Shown here in pieces: positions 51,317 through 59,873 of a stretch of DNA of 62,125 bases. Where the stretch lies: contig JAQGHM010000311.1 in NCBI GenBank assembly GCA_028291615.1, positions 1-62,125 of the forward strand, written 5' to 3'. The translations under genes were made by a program, and so were the position numbers. The stretch is from Phycisphaerales bacterium. GTDB lineage: Bacteria > Planctomycetota > Phycisphaerae > Tepidisphaerales > Tepidisphaeraceae. Under the pieces are notes generated by a model. That model did no database searches. It saw only the letters and a list, made by a program, of their open reading frames with translations, and was not told the origin of the DNA. How positions within the stretch are numbered: position 1 is the stretch's first letter; the number at the start of each line of letters is the position of its first letter.

Positions 51317-52492
51317 TTCCTGGCCCAGGCAGCCGTTGAGCCACCAGGGGGGGAGGTCGCGGTAGGCGGGCGCAAGAAGACGCCGCCAGTTCTCAAGAAG
51401 ACGAGTGCCGGCGGCGAGTCGAAGGAGGGGGATTTGATTTTGCAGATTACCATCAAGGCGATCGATCAAGCGGCGGACCTGATGCAGGCGTCGTCCCATC
51501 GCGTCGGCTTCGACGGCTGCCCCAAAACGGGCGGCGGCGTAGGCTTCGTCGAGCGCGAGATACGCGGCTTGCGCGTCCATGCGGATTTCGAGGAGTTCCA
51601 GGGCGACGTTGCGTTCCATGTAACCGCGATAACCTTCGGGGTGAAGTTGAATCTCTTCGAGCCATCGCATCACTTCCTTCAGGTGGTCGAGTAAGTGGGC
51701 GGAGGCGCGATCGAAGGAAAGGGGCGAGAGGGTAACGTCGTCGTCGCAATTCAGCTTTACGCCGAACAGCCGGCAGCGCCCGATGCTTAGCGCCAAGCCG
51801 TAGGCGTTTGCTATCGCCGCGCCGGTCGTTGTGCGTTGCTCGCAAATGGTCATGAATTGTTTGAGTTGCGGGATGCACTTGAACGGATCTCCTCGATCGG
51901 CGGCTGGCTCTTCGAACGGATCGACAAAACGCGGGCGGGTGGCGGTTGACGGCTTGGGCGGGGATTTCGGGGAGGAGGTTGGCGTGCGGAAGAGGTTGTT
52001 TGCGGTCCAGTGCATACTGTTATTCGTTTGGGTAAACCCCCACGATGCGGGCCGGAGAAACTCGAATCGCGGGGAAATGGATGTTTCTTCGTCGTCGCGA
52101 TCGGTTGGCACGAACGCCCGCGCGTCGGCGTCGAGCCGGGCGTAGCGGGAGATGTAGGTGCGCGCGAAGGCATCGCGCCGCTGCTCCGGATCATTGAGCG
52201 AGCGCAACGCCAGTGACATCGTCGCGGTTTGGACTATGACGGAGGTTTCCCCATCGCTGGTTAATATCGCAGTGACGCTTTCATCGGGAAGTGGCAGTTC
52301 GAGCAGGCATGAGAATGCTGAGCGACTGATCATCGCCATGGGGGCGCGCAGCGACTCTTCAAGGCGCGCCACGAGGGCAACGACGCCGTCAGCACGACAA
52401 CTCTTCGAGACGACCAGCGGCAGCCGCTTGCCTGGAGAAGGTGAGCCGCCTTGTACGACTGCGTCCCACGGGATGTTTACTGCGGTATTCAT
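51305..52492 (-). CDS. Unknown protein downstream of a sigma-factor-like gene
   Basis: The 395-residue soluble protein has an N-terminal beta-rich half (residues 1-150) and a helical C-terminal half, from RRLHQVRRLIDRLDGNLQNQIPLLRLA onward (landmarks RRLHQVRRLIDRL). A Pro/Ser/Thr-rich linker (SSPKSPPKPSTATRP) joins them. There is no membrane segment, so it is not a classical anti-sigma factor. The gene starts 34 bases after the stop of the sigma-like gene and is probably in the same operon. The function is unknown. Confidence 0.7.
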   Translation of the reverse strand: MNTAVNIPWDAVVQGGSPSPGKRLPLVVSKSCRADGVVALVARLEESLRAPMAMISRSAFSCLLELPLPDESVTAILTSDGETSVIVQTATMSLALRSLNDPEQRRDAFARTYISRYARLDADARAFVPTDRDDEETSISPRFEFLRPASWGFTQTNNSMHWTANNLFRTPTSSPKSPPKPSTATRPRFVDPFEEPAADRGDPFKCIPQLKQFMTICEQRTTTGAAIANAYGLALSIGRCRLFGVKLNCDDDVTLSPLSFDRASAHLLDHLKEVMRWLEEIQLHPEGYRGYMERNVALELLEIRMDAQAAYLALDEAYAAARFGAAVEADAMGRRLHQVRRLIDRLDGNLQNQIPLLRLAAGTRLLENWRRLLAPAYRDLPPWWLNGCLGQESLA

Positions 52493-52526
52493 AAGGCCCT
52501 CGAGGGCTGCTCAAATCCGGTTGCCG

Positions 52527-53228
52527 TCAGGCGAGATACTTGTCCTTTAAACGATGCCACCGCTGGAAGATCACGTCGCGGCTGACGTGCAGCGCCTCGG
52601 CGAGGCAGGCGCGGCGCTTGACCCGGGGCGCCTCGGCGAACTCCGGCGAGGGGAACGGGGGCTTTAGACTCAGTTCATCCAACCAGTGCCGCCAAAGACT
52701 TTCGGGCACCTGCAACGACTGACCGGCGAGGGCGAAAAGGATGACGCCATCGAGCGGGTCCCAGTCGCGGAGCTGCTCCCACTCACTTCCCGAGAGCGAG
52801 AAGTCATAGACGCTGGGCTCGCCCAGGGGCGCGCGGTGGTCGGCCAGGTCGCTGGTCGATTCCAATGCCTTGACCTTGGGCTCCGCCTTCTGGCCGCGGC
52901 CGACGTCGAGGTAGCGAAAGTGCAGCTCGCGGTAACACCAGGCGGCGAAAAAGTCCTTGGCCTCTTCGGCGCGGGCGGCGGACGGGAGCTCCTGGTAGTA
53001 CCAGTCCTCAAAGTGCTCGATGCGCGTCCAGACCAGCGCCGGCGAATGACTGACGAAGTCGCTGGCAAGCTGTCGGCGGAGCGAGTAGTAGCGGCCGTGG
53101 ATGCGCTGGGCGGTCTCCTTGATGAAGGGCGCGAGGGTTTCCATGGCCTGGTCCGCCTCGCGCGCGGAACGGCCGCCATGGCGCTTGGCCTGGGCTACCG
53201 TCAGTGCGAGGGGCGTGAGTCGGCTCAT
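52527..53228 (-). CDS. Divergent ECF sigma-factor-like protein
   Basis: The 233-residue protein has a region like sigma region 2 (about 30-110): SDFVSHSPALVWTRIEHFEDW followed by FFAAWCYRELHFRYLD. The C-terminal stretch RACLAEALHVSRDVIFQRWHRLKDKYL looks like the helix-turn-helix of region 4. Between them is an unusual 90-residue linker. The similarity to ECF sigma factors is suggestive, not certain; a DNA-binding regulator of another kind is possible. Planctomycetes have many divergent ECF factors. It heads an apparent two-gene operon. Confidence 0.55.
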   Translation of the reverse strand: MSRLTPLALTVAQAKRHGGRSAREADQAMETLAPFIKETAQRIHGRYYSLRRQLASDFVSHSPALVWTRIEHFEDWYYQELPSAARAEEAKDFFAAWCYRELHFRYLDVGRGQKAEPKVKALESTSDLADHRAPLGEPSVYDFSLSGSEWEQLRDWDPLDGVILFALAGQSLQVPESLWRHWLDELSLKPPFPSPEFAEAPRVKRRACLAEALHVSRDVIFQRWHRLKDKYLA

Positions 53229-53369
53229 GGTCGGTTCTCCGCTGCTGGGGCGCGTTCGCTTGTGCGGAGGGATTACGGGAGGGCGGGCGGGGGTCTGACG
53301 GGGATTGTCAGAAAATCTTTTTTTGGAGCGTTTGAGGCGGGCGAAAGGGGATCGGGGTTACGCGTTGGG

Positions 53370-53460
53370 TCATCCTGAGGGAGTTCCAACGACCGAAGGA
53401 TCTGGTCGGCAGTAGACTGACTTTTACTACCAGCCAGGTCCTTCCCTGCGCTCAGGATGA
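53370..53460. repeat. Palindromic repeat R2, copy 2
   Basis: About 91 bases with perfect 10-base ends TCATCCTGAG and CTCAGGATGA and inner arms GAAGGATCTGG and CCAGGTCCTTC (one mismatch). It lies three bases past the stop of the SbcC-like C-lobe gene, where it can end that operon. Confidence 0.8.
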
Positions 53461-53463
53461 CGG

Positions 53464-54219
53464 CTAAACGCCGTCTGGATGCGAGCTTTTTGGGGTCGCG
53501 TCCTCGATCTCAACCCCCTGGGCGGTGGGGACCAGGCGGAGGATTTTGTCGGCATAGGGGGCGAAGCAGGGGACGGCGTGGTGGCTGATTAGGATTACCT
53601 GGAAGTTGAGGGCTTTGGCGGCTTCGTGAATGATTTTGACTAAACGTGGAACTAGGTCGGGGGCTAGCCAGCAGTCTTGCTCGTCTAGGATGAGGAAGCG
53701 GCGGTGGGTTTTGGAATCGAGCTGGGCGAGGGCGAAGATGCGGAGGCCTACGGAGAGGATGTTGGCGACGCTGCCGCCCTGGCCGCGCATTATGTCTTCT
53801 TCCTGGCCGTCGCGTTGGATGTGGAAGCGCATGGTGGCGGCGCCGCGTTTGAAGTCGCGCTCGACCTTTAGGGTGATCGGTTGCTGCAGGACTTCCTGGA
53901 GGGCAAGGGTGAGGTGGCGTTCGATGATATCGGCGAGGCTGCCGAACAGCGCATTACTGAGGACTTCCAACGCCGCTTCGACCTGTGGTGCTACGGCGAG
54001 ATATTCCGTCAATGCAGCGAGTAGCCCGGCGACGCGCTGCTGATCGCTGCGCAGGCGAATGCGTTGTCCATTCAACTGGTCGTAGCGACGGCGCAGGACC
54101 TCGGGTGGCGCGGGCGGGCCGAGCGGGTCGTCATTGCCGGCGGCGGCGGCGATGGAAACGCCCAGCGACGGACGCGCGAGTCGGGGAAAATTTGAATCCG
54201 TAGACATGGGCGGCGTCAC
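53464..54219 (-). CDS. C-terminal lobe of a split SbcC/Rad50-like ATPase
   Basis: The 251-residue protein begins with a helical, probably coiled-coil segment (about 40-110, LRRRYDQLNGQRIRLRSDQQ). It then has the parts of an SMC/Rad50 ATPase head missing from the gene at 55466: a signature-like GQGGSVANILSVGLRIFAL, Walker B RRFLILDEQD with catalytic Glu, and a switch His in VILISHHAVP. It has no Walker A. With the 449-residue partner it would form one complete composite head. The GTG start at 54219 overlaps the preceding stop (GTGA), so translation is coupled; an ATG four codons later is possible. Confidence 0.85.
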   Translation of the reverse strand: MTPPMSTDSNFPRLARPSLGVSIAAAAGNDDPLGPPAPPEVLRRRYDQLNGQRIRLRSDQQRVAGLLAALTEYLAVAPQVEAALEVLSNALFGSLADIIERHLTLALQEVLQQPITLKVERDFKRGAATMRFHIQRDGQEEDIMRGQGGSVANILSVGLRIFALAQLDSKTHRRFLILDEQDCWLAPDLVPRLVKIIHEAAKALNFQVILISHHAVPCFAPYADKILRLVPTAQGVEIEDATPKSSHPDGV

Positions 54220-54521
54220 GCTGGCTTGGGGTCGGCAAAGTTCTTTTCCACCTGCGCCAGGCGGGTTTCGATTTCTTCGAGGTGGCCCTGGTACTCGGCG
54301 CGCTTCTGTTCGTTCTGGTCCTTCATCTCCTGGAGCTTTTTCTTGAGCTGCTCGAGGTCGTCGGTGGCGTATTTGGCGCGGGCTTCTTCCTTTAGGGCGT
54401 CGAGCTGGGTGGTGGCGGTTTTGAAGTTGGCCTCGGACATGGCCTTCTCGCGCTCGAGCTCCTTGTGGCGTTTTTTCAGGGCTTCGATGTCGAGCTTGGG
54501 CTTGGGTCGTTCAATCGGCAT
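54216..54521 (-). CDS. Small coiled-coil protein of the split SbcCD operon
   Basis: The 101-residue protein is almost entirely heptad-like and highly charged (LDIEALKKRHKELEREK, LKKKLQEMKDQNEQKRAEYQ). No zinc-binding or catalytic residue is present. It overlaps the nuclease gene by 11 bases and the C-lobe gene by 4. Its position, between hook-bearing N-lobe and C-lobe, suggests it may replace part of the returning coiled coil of a normal SbcC. That is an inference from gene order and composition. Confidence 0.75.
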   Translation of the reverse strand: MPIERPKPKLDIEALKKRHKELEREKAMSEANFKTATTQLDALKEEARAKYATDDLEQLKKKLQEMKDQNEQKRAEYQGHLEEIETRLAQVEKNFADPKPA

Positions 54522-55473
54522 GGGTCAGGACCTCCTCGGCGAGTTTATGGATTTCGGCGGCGACTTTGGGATCGAACCGCTGGACGTTGGCGTCGAGAAA
54601 CTGGCGCAGGCCGGCGCCGCTGGCGGTGCGGACGGATTCGAGGAGCGCCAATTCGCGGATGAAGATCGATTCGTTGGTGGTGGCGGCGTCGGCGGGTTGG
54701 ACGTCGCCGTGGAAGACGTCTTCAAACGGCTGACATGGGATGGGAATGCGCGTTGGGTTGGCGATGCCGCTATCGGTGATATCAATGCGCAGGACGCTGG
54801 GGACGTGGTCGCGGGAGGCATCGGAGCGGGCGATGCGGGCGATGTTGCCGGGGTTGATCCAGAGCGTTTTGCCGGACTGGACGCGGCCGAGGTCGCGGTG
54901 GATGTGGCCGTTGATGACGACGTCGATACCGGGGATTTCGCGGCAATCGAGACGGGCGGATTCTTCGTAACCGGGGAAGCGGAGGTCGTGGTGGGTGGCC
55001 CAGAAAACCAAGGATGAAGGATGAAGGATAAAGGATGAATGAGGCGGGGGAAAAGATTTGGGAAGAAAGTCGCCCCAGCAGGTGCCGCCGATGATTACGG
55101 GGCGATTGTTGATGACGCCGACCCACGGGTTGTCCTGCGTAAGGAGGCGCAGTGCGCCGGCGGCGACGAGGACGGAGAGGGTGTCGTTTTCGGCGAGGGT
55201 GTTTTCCTTGCAATCGTGGTTGCCGGAGATGGCGAGGGTCGCGGGGTCAAACATTTGGAGGAGGCGGACGATCAGCCAGTTGGCGTTGTCGCGCGGGAAG
55301 TCGAAAAGGTCGCCTAGCAGGACGGGGCGGAGGCGGTTCTCGCGGGCGTAGTCGAGGGACCACTGGAGTTTTTGCAGGATAGCTTGCGGGTAGTCGTCCT
55401 TGCGAAAGCCGGGGGGGCGGCTGGCGACGTGGGGATCGCCGATGAAGAGGAGGCCGGTGCAGCAGTCATTCAT
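54511..55473 (-). CDS. SbcD/Mre11-like metallophosphoesterase (nuclease)
   Basis: The 320-residue enzyme of the calcineurin-like fold has all phosphoesterase motifs: GDPHVASRP, LLGDLFDFP, SGNHDCKEN, WATHHDLRFPG and NGHIHRDLG. This is typical of the SbcD/Mre11 nuclease that acts with an SbcC/Rad50 ATPase on DNA ends and hairpins. It is shorter than SbcD and has a small C-terminal helical region. A SSFILHPSSL insertion before the fourth motif coincides with an AAGGATGAAGG microrepeat. The ATG at 55473 overlaps the upstream gene by eight bases. Confidence 0.88.
   Translation of the reverse strand: MNDCCTGLLFIGDPHVASRPPGFRKDDYPQAILQKLQWSLDYARENRLRPVLLGDLFDFPRDNANWLIVRLLQMFDPATLAISGNHDCKENTLAENDTLSVLVAAGALRLLTQDNPWVGVINNRPVIIGGTCWGDFLPKSFPPPHSSFILHPSSLVFWATHHDLRFPGYEESARLDCREIPGIDVVINGHIHRDLGRVQSGKTLWINPGNIARIARSDASRDHVPSVLRIDITDSGIANPTRIPIPCQPFEDVFHGDVQPADAATTNESIFIRELALLESVRTASGAGLRQFLDANVQRFDPKVAAEIHKLAEEVLTHAD
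55010..55044. repeat. In-frame GGATGAA microrepeat within nuclease gene
   Basis: AAGGATGAAGGATGAAGGAT and a further degenerate unit are translated on the minus strand as SSFILHPSSL, between the third and fourth metal-binding motifs of the nuclease. Confidence 0.65.
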
Positions 55474-56815
55474 GGGCGGCTGCTCCTTTGGCGTGATGGA
55501 CGTGAGTGCCGGTGAGGAGATTTTCGCGGGTGGTGGGGCCGCCGCAGGTGGGGCAGGCGGGGTTGGCCCAGAGCCAGGCGTTGATGTCGGCGTCAAGGTG
55601 CGCGAGGTGCTGTTCGTGGTCGGCGATGGCCTGGCGCTGCTGGGCGGCGGCGGCGAGGGCGCGGGTGATGCGGCCGATCAGGTCTGCGAGGGGGGTGGGG
55701 TCTTGCGCGAGCGCGGGTTCGATCAGAATGGCGAGCGCGGCTTGGCGAGTGGCGGCGGATGCTCGCGCGTCATCAGCGTTCTGGAAGCGATTGAGGAAAT
55801 CCGCGAGCGCCTGCGTATCGTGGGGCGCGGGCGGATCGGTCAGTGGGGCGAGCGACTGGCGGGTGGCGGTGATGCGGGCGAGGGAGTCGATGGCGCGGGT
55901 GAGGCGGGAAACGTCTTGTTCAAGTGGCGTGGTGTCAGCCTGGGGCGGAGGCTGCTCGATCGCTGAGAGGGCGCGGGCTTCTTCGCGCAGGCGCTGGGTG
56001 CGGCGGGAGGTGTCGGCAAGGTTGTCGATCAGCGGTTGAAGCGATTGCACATCGAGGAGATCGGGCGGGGAGCGCAATGGGGCGATGGACTGGACGGCGG
56101 CGGCGCGAAACGCGACCAACTCGTTTTGTTTTTCGACCTGCTCGATCAGGAGGGCGAGCGCGAGCATCGCCTGCTCGTCGACGAGCAACCTCCGCTGCGT
56201 CTGTTCGACAGCGTCAAGCTCGGCATTGATTTCGTCCAGCGGCGAGAGCGCGCCGAGCAGGGCATCGACCTGCGCGGCATCGCTTAAACATCGCTGGTGC
56301 TCGCGGCGGGCGTCACGGACCTTGTCCTTGTGACGCTTCTGCATCTCCAGGAGCTTTTCGGCGTCGGAGGCGGTGGAGAAAAAGGCGGCGGTGTCGGCTT
56401 CCTTGTCGATGAGGAAAATCGGCGCTTTTTGGTCGCCGAAGTGGACGTCGAATTGTTTGTCGCCGCTGGGATGCTTGACCTTGGGCAGGCGGAGAAGAGC
56501 GTCGAGATCGTCGGGCAGGTTGCCGCGACCGACGCGATGGACCTCGACGCCGTCGAGGACGTAGCTGACGGACTTTCCCTTGCGCCGCCAGGTGATGGTG
56601 TGGCCGTCGTCGGTTTCGACGGTGACCTGGCAGGTTTTTTCGCCGTGGCGGACCATGAAGTCGCCGTCGTTGTCGCCGCAGAGGGTTTGCAGTGCGGAGA
56701 CGATGGCGGACTTGCCGCAGTTGTTGGGGCCGACGATGACGGTGAGGCCGCTGGCGGGTTCGATGACGGTCCGCGCGTGGGACATGTAGTTGTCGAGGAT
56801 GATGCGCTTGATCAT
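55466..56815 (-). CDS. N-terminal lobe of a split SbcC/Rad50-like ATPase ending at a zinc hook
   Basis: The 449-residue protein starts MIKRIILDNYMSHARTVI and has Walker A GPNNCGKSA (about 29-37) and a Q-loop-like IFLIDKEADTAAFF. From about 165 to 425 it is a coiled coil with few breaks. It ends with NPACPTCGGP, a CxxC zinc hook like that at the tip of Rad50/SbcC, then only about 25 residues. There is no signature motif or Walker B; those are in the separate gene at 53464. This is the first gene of four overlapping genes. An upstream TAACAT lies 15 bases before the ATG. Confidence 0.88.
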   Translation of the reverse strand: MIKRIILDNYMSHARTVIEPASGLTVIVGPNNCGKSAIVSALQTLCGDNDGDFMVRHGEKTCQVTVETDDGHTITWRRKGKSVSYVLDGVEVHRVGRGNLPDDLDALLRLPKVKHPSGDKQFDVHFGDQKAPIFLIDKEADTAAFFSTASDAEKLLEMQKRHKDKVRDARREHQRCLSDAAQVDALLGALSPLDEINAELDAVEQTQRRLLVDEQAMLALALLIEQVEKQNELVAFRAAAVQSIAPLRSPPDLLDVQSLQPLIDNLADTSRRTQRLREEARALSAIEQPPPQADTTPLEQDVSRLTRAIDSLARITATRQSLAPLTDPPAPHDTQALADFLNRFQNADDARASAATRQAALAILIEPALAQDPTPLADLIGRITRALAAAAQQRQAIADHEQHLAHLDADINAWLWANPACPTCGGPTTRENLLTGTHVHHAKGAAAHE

Positions 56816-56901
56816 GGCCGAGTTCGGGGGATGTTAACGGACTGCGGGAATGAGTGCAAAAGAAACTTCTGATGATTTGCCCGCGAGACCGTTTGGCGAT
56901 C

Positions 56902-59229
56902 TCAGGGCGCGTTGGCGGGGTGATAAATCTTCGTCACCCGCGAATCCAGCCGCCTGGCGAGGATCGCGTGCGGCGGGATGGTCGTGCCCTGGTAATCGAA
57001 GGGCTCATCCCCGAAGTTCGCCACGCGCTCGAGCGTGTCGCCGCACTGGGTTAGCTGAACGCGGCGGTCGTCGGTCAGCCAGCGGAAATCGGTCATTGGC
57101 AACCGGCCTGATTCGCGGTGCAGCGGCGAGAAGAACGCGTAGTGGCGCTTGATCGACTCCTTTTGTTTCTCCCACGCCGCCAGGTTCAGGTGATAGAGGG
57201 GCGGCACGTCATATAAAAGCTCAAGCAGCTCGCGCGCGTGATCGTCGTCCTGGAACTTCAGGCTGCCCGAGCCCCACTGGTGCGTCGTCACCACCGAATC
57301 GTGAAAGACCGTCTGATAGAGCGGCAAGCGAAAGCGCGCCTCGGCGTAGACTCGCCGATATTCCGCTTTCATCGGCACCTGCTTGAAGAAACAGGCTGGC
57401 GCGTCGGGGGGATAATAAGCGCCCAGGAAATACTTCGAGGTTTTGTCCTTCATCTCCGCGTCGCCCCAGCCGAACGCGGGGGTCATCATGCCGTGGGCGA
57501 AGTGAATGGTTCCCGCCGCGTATGACGACCCGCGCTCCGATCCGATCACGGCGCCAAACGTATCGCGGATCCAGGCCATCCGCGCGTTGCGGGCGTCCTT
57601 GTCCTGCGCCTGCGTGGCGGGATGATCGGGGGAATAGTCGTCGAACAGTTCGCCATCGGCGTCGCAATCGACGAACCACGAATTGCAGCGGAACTGCTTC
57701 ATCAAATCGGTGACGCGCGTTTCCACGTAAGGCCGCGCGACGGTGCAATTGAGGATGAATCCCTTCTTCTTGAACCCTGTCTTCTTCGTCCCGTCGGCCT
57801 TGACGACGGCGCCGGTTTCATACAGTTTCTGATCGAATTGGGCCGTCTCCCACGTATCGGTCTCGCGTGGCGAATGGATGCTGTGAAACGAATCGTAGGG
57901 CCCGATCAGGTAGCCGAGCCCGATCGCCTTACTTACCGTATCGGGATGATCGCGCAATCCCTTCCAATCTGAACTCCCAAGCCAAAGCCGATCCAACCCG
58001 CCATCGGCAAATGCCTGGATCATCTTCGGCGATAAACCATCGCCCCAAGTCCCCACGGGTTTCAGCGCATCCGGAAACGCGCTTTGCAGCAGCAGACAAT
58101 TCAACCGGCAGATGTCGCCTTCGTTGAGGGCCGCAACGCCGCGTTTCAAGAGTTCCATTGCCGCGTCGGGCAATTCGACCCCGTGCCAGGCATCTGCATC
58201 ATAAAAGTCGCGTCGTTCCAGCATCGCGCTGAGCTGCTCGGCCACCAACGCTTTGTCGTAGTTGTCCGCCCATTCTTTTGCCGGAAGTTCGCTGAGAAGT
58301 TTGCGCGTCTCCTCATTCAGGAGTGCCCAAATCCGCTTCCCGATCGACGGCTTCTCCCGTTTTCCCTGCTCGACAATCGACGTTGCCAGCAGCTTGACGT
58401 TTGATAGATCCTGACGACTGATCAGGCCATTCCCCCAAAGGTAGATGTGCGCCGCCCCCAGCAATTTGGCGGCATCCGGCGTGCGATTGATCTTCTCCGC
58501 CATGCTCACGAATTGCTCGGTCTCAATCAGATGTCGCCGGTAGATCTTCGCCGGCTCGACGGGCGAAGCGCCGCCGAGATGAATCCGCACGCCATACTCT
58601 TTCACCGCGTGGTTCCGAGTGAACGCATGCGTAAACGTCGCCCCCAGCCGCCCCCCTTCCCAGCGAAACGCCAACTCGTTGTTGAATTGGTTGGTCAACA
58701 CGTACGTCAGCGTCCGCCCGCCGCAGTCCACGCCCCAGAACGGCATCGAAAGGCCCGACGTCGTATCGAGCGGCCCGTCCTTCACCAGGAACTTCGCCCA
58801 CTCCTCATCGTCAGCGGGCACGTACACCCCCTCGAACATCGGCAAGATCCACGCCCGCTGCGGCGATCGCATCGCCACCACTGGCCATGAACATTCGCCC
58901 GCCTCAACCGTCGAGGTGAAGTGAACTCCTAGCACATCCCCCGCGTCCAACCCCATCTCGACCGTTAGTTTTTCTAACGGCACCCGCCAACTCACTCGCC
59001 GTCCCTCCTGGCGCAGTTGGGCGATCGCATGAGAACCCGGCAACGCCTCGGAAATTATCAGCGGCGGCGCGGCATCGGTCGGCGTCCCCACTACCCGCAG
59101 CGTTGCCGGCTCGATCGTGATCGACCACTTCGCCCCCCTGAGCGTCACCCCTTTATCGCCCATCGCCGAAGCGGCAACGCAAATTTGTACCGCGCAGATC
59201 GATAGAAAAGGCCAAGACCACAGCCGCAT
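56902..59229 (-). CDS. Secreted glycoside-hydrolase-like protein (GH101/DUF5696 type)
   Basis: The 775-residue protein has a signal peptide (MRLWSWPFLSICAVQICVAASA), an N-terminal beta-sandwich (about 25-290), a helical section and then a TIM-barrel-like part. The barrel contains SWFVDCDADGELFDDYSPDHPATQAQDK and, later, AVIGSERGSSYAAG. These acid-rich strands followed by GSERG resemble GH101 (endo-alpha-N-acetylgalactosaminidase) and DUF5696 proteins, where an Asp and a Glu are catalytic. The family call is tentative. AGGAGG six bases before the ATG gives a strong ribosome site. Confidence 0.7.
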   Translation of the reverse strand: MRLWSWPFLSICAVQICVAASAMGDKGVTLRGAKWSITIEPATLRVVGTPTDAAPPLIISEALPGSHAIAQLRQEGRRVSWRVPLEKLTVEMGLDAGDVLGVHFTSTVEAGECSWPVVAMRSPQRAWILPMFEGVYVPADDEEWAKFLVKDGPLDTTSGLSMPFWGVDCGGRTLTYVLTNQFNNELAFRWEGGRLGATFTHAFTRNHAVKEYGVRIHLGGASPVEPAKIYRRHLIETEQFVSMAEKINRTPDAAKLLGAAHIYLWGNGLISRQDLSNVKLLATSIVEQGKREKPSIGKRIWALLNEETRKLLSELPAKEWADNYDKALVAEQLSAMLERRDFYDADAWHGVELPDAAMELLKRGVAALNEGDICRLNCLLLQSAFPDALKPVGTWGDGLSPKMIQAFADGGLDRLWLGSSDWKGLRDHPDTVSKAIGLGYLIGPYDSFHSIHSPRETDTWETAQFDQKLYETGAVVKADGTKKTGFKKKGFILNCTVARPYVETRVTDLMKQFRCNSWFVDCDADGELFDDYSPDHPATQAQDKDARNARMAWIRDTFGAVIGSERGSSYAAGTIHFAHGMMTPAFGWGDAEMKDKTSKYFLGAYYPPDAPACFFKQVPMKAEYRRVYAEARFRLPLYQTVFHDSVVTTHQWGSGSLKFQDDDHARELLELLYDVPPLYHLNLAAWEKQKESIKRHYAFFSPLHRESGRLPMTDFRWLTDDRRVQLTQCGDTLERVANFGDEPFDYQGTTIPPHAILARRLDSRVTKIYHPANAP

Positions 59230-59320
59230 TTGGACCTCCTTGTCCGGGAAAGTGAGCTTCTAACAGATTTCGCGCGCGACGCGATGGTTTTCGAACCATT
59301 AACTCGATAAAAGGAATCCC

Positions 59321-59770
59321 ATGGCAACTTCACCCGTTCCTTCGGCCGCGCCGCTCAATTACGAAGCCGCTCCCAAACCCACCGTCTCCCCCGCTGCGCG
59401 TTGGGGCGGGCGGGTCATGAGCGCGCTCCCCGCGCTCTTTCTCCTGATGGACGCGGTCATGAAATTCATGAAGCCGAAAATGGTCGTCGAAGGCACCGTG
59501 AAAATGGGCTATCCCGAGTACGTGATTATTCCACTCGGCGTCGTGCTGCTCGTCTGCACGCTACTCTATATGGTCCCAGCCACGTCGGTCCTGGGCGCGA
59601 TTCTGCTGACCGGATACCTCGGCGGCGCCGTCGCGACGCACGTTCGCGTCGGTGACCCGCTGTTCAGCCACGCACTCTTTCCGGTCTATTTGGGCGTCCT
59701 GCTGTGGGGTGGGCTGGTGCTGCGGGACCCGAGGCTACGGGCGCTGCTTCCGCTGCGACGCGCGGTCTAA
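59321..59770 (+). CDS. DoxX-like membrane protein
   Basis: The 149-residue protein has a 30-residue polar N-terminus and four membrane segments: SALPALFLLMDAVMKF, YVIIPLGVVLLVCTLLYMV, SVLGAILLTGYLGGAVATHV and VYLGVLLWGGLVL. The spacing and the sequence TGYLGGAVATHVRVG are typical of the DoxX_2/DUF4870-like group of DoxX proteins. The function of this group is not settled. AAGGAA lies seven bases before the ATG. It is divergent from the GH101-like gene. Confidence 0.85.
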   Translation: MATSPVPSAAPLNYEAAPKPTVSPAARWGGRVMSALPALFLLMDAVMKFMKPKMVVEGTVKMGYPEYVIIPLGVVLLVCTLLYMVPATSVLGAILLTGYLGGAVATHVRVGDPLFSHALFPVYLGVLLWGGLVLRDPRLRALLPLRRAV

Positions 59771-59813
59771 AAGCTGATCGCAATGCGAATCGAACGCGCC
59801 GCGCGCGCGAACG

Positions 59814-59839
59814 GGGCCGCGGTCTTTTAACCGCGGCCC
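59814..59839. terminator. Strong hairpin GGGCCGCGGT / ACCGCGGCCC between convergent genes
   Basis: A 10-base perfect stem with a 6-base loop (CTTTTA) lies between the convergent DoxX gene and the gene at 59874. It probably ends transcription in both directions, though no T tract follows. Confidence 0.65.
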
Positions 59840-59873
59840 GTCCATCTCCGCTCCTGTCGCTGCGCGAGGAGTC

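Noticed and set aside
53294-53330. Hairpin TCTGAC/GTCAGA with T run as a plus-strand terminator
   Set aside because: The stem is only six bases and no plus-strand gene lies upstream; likely chance.
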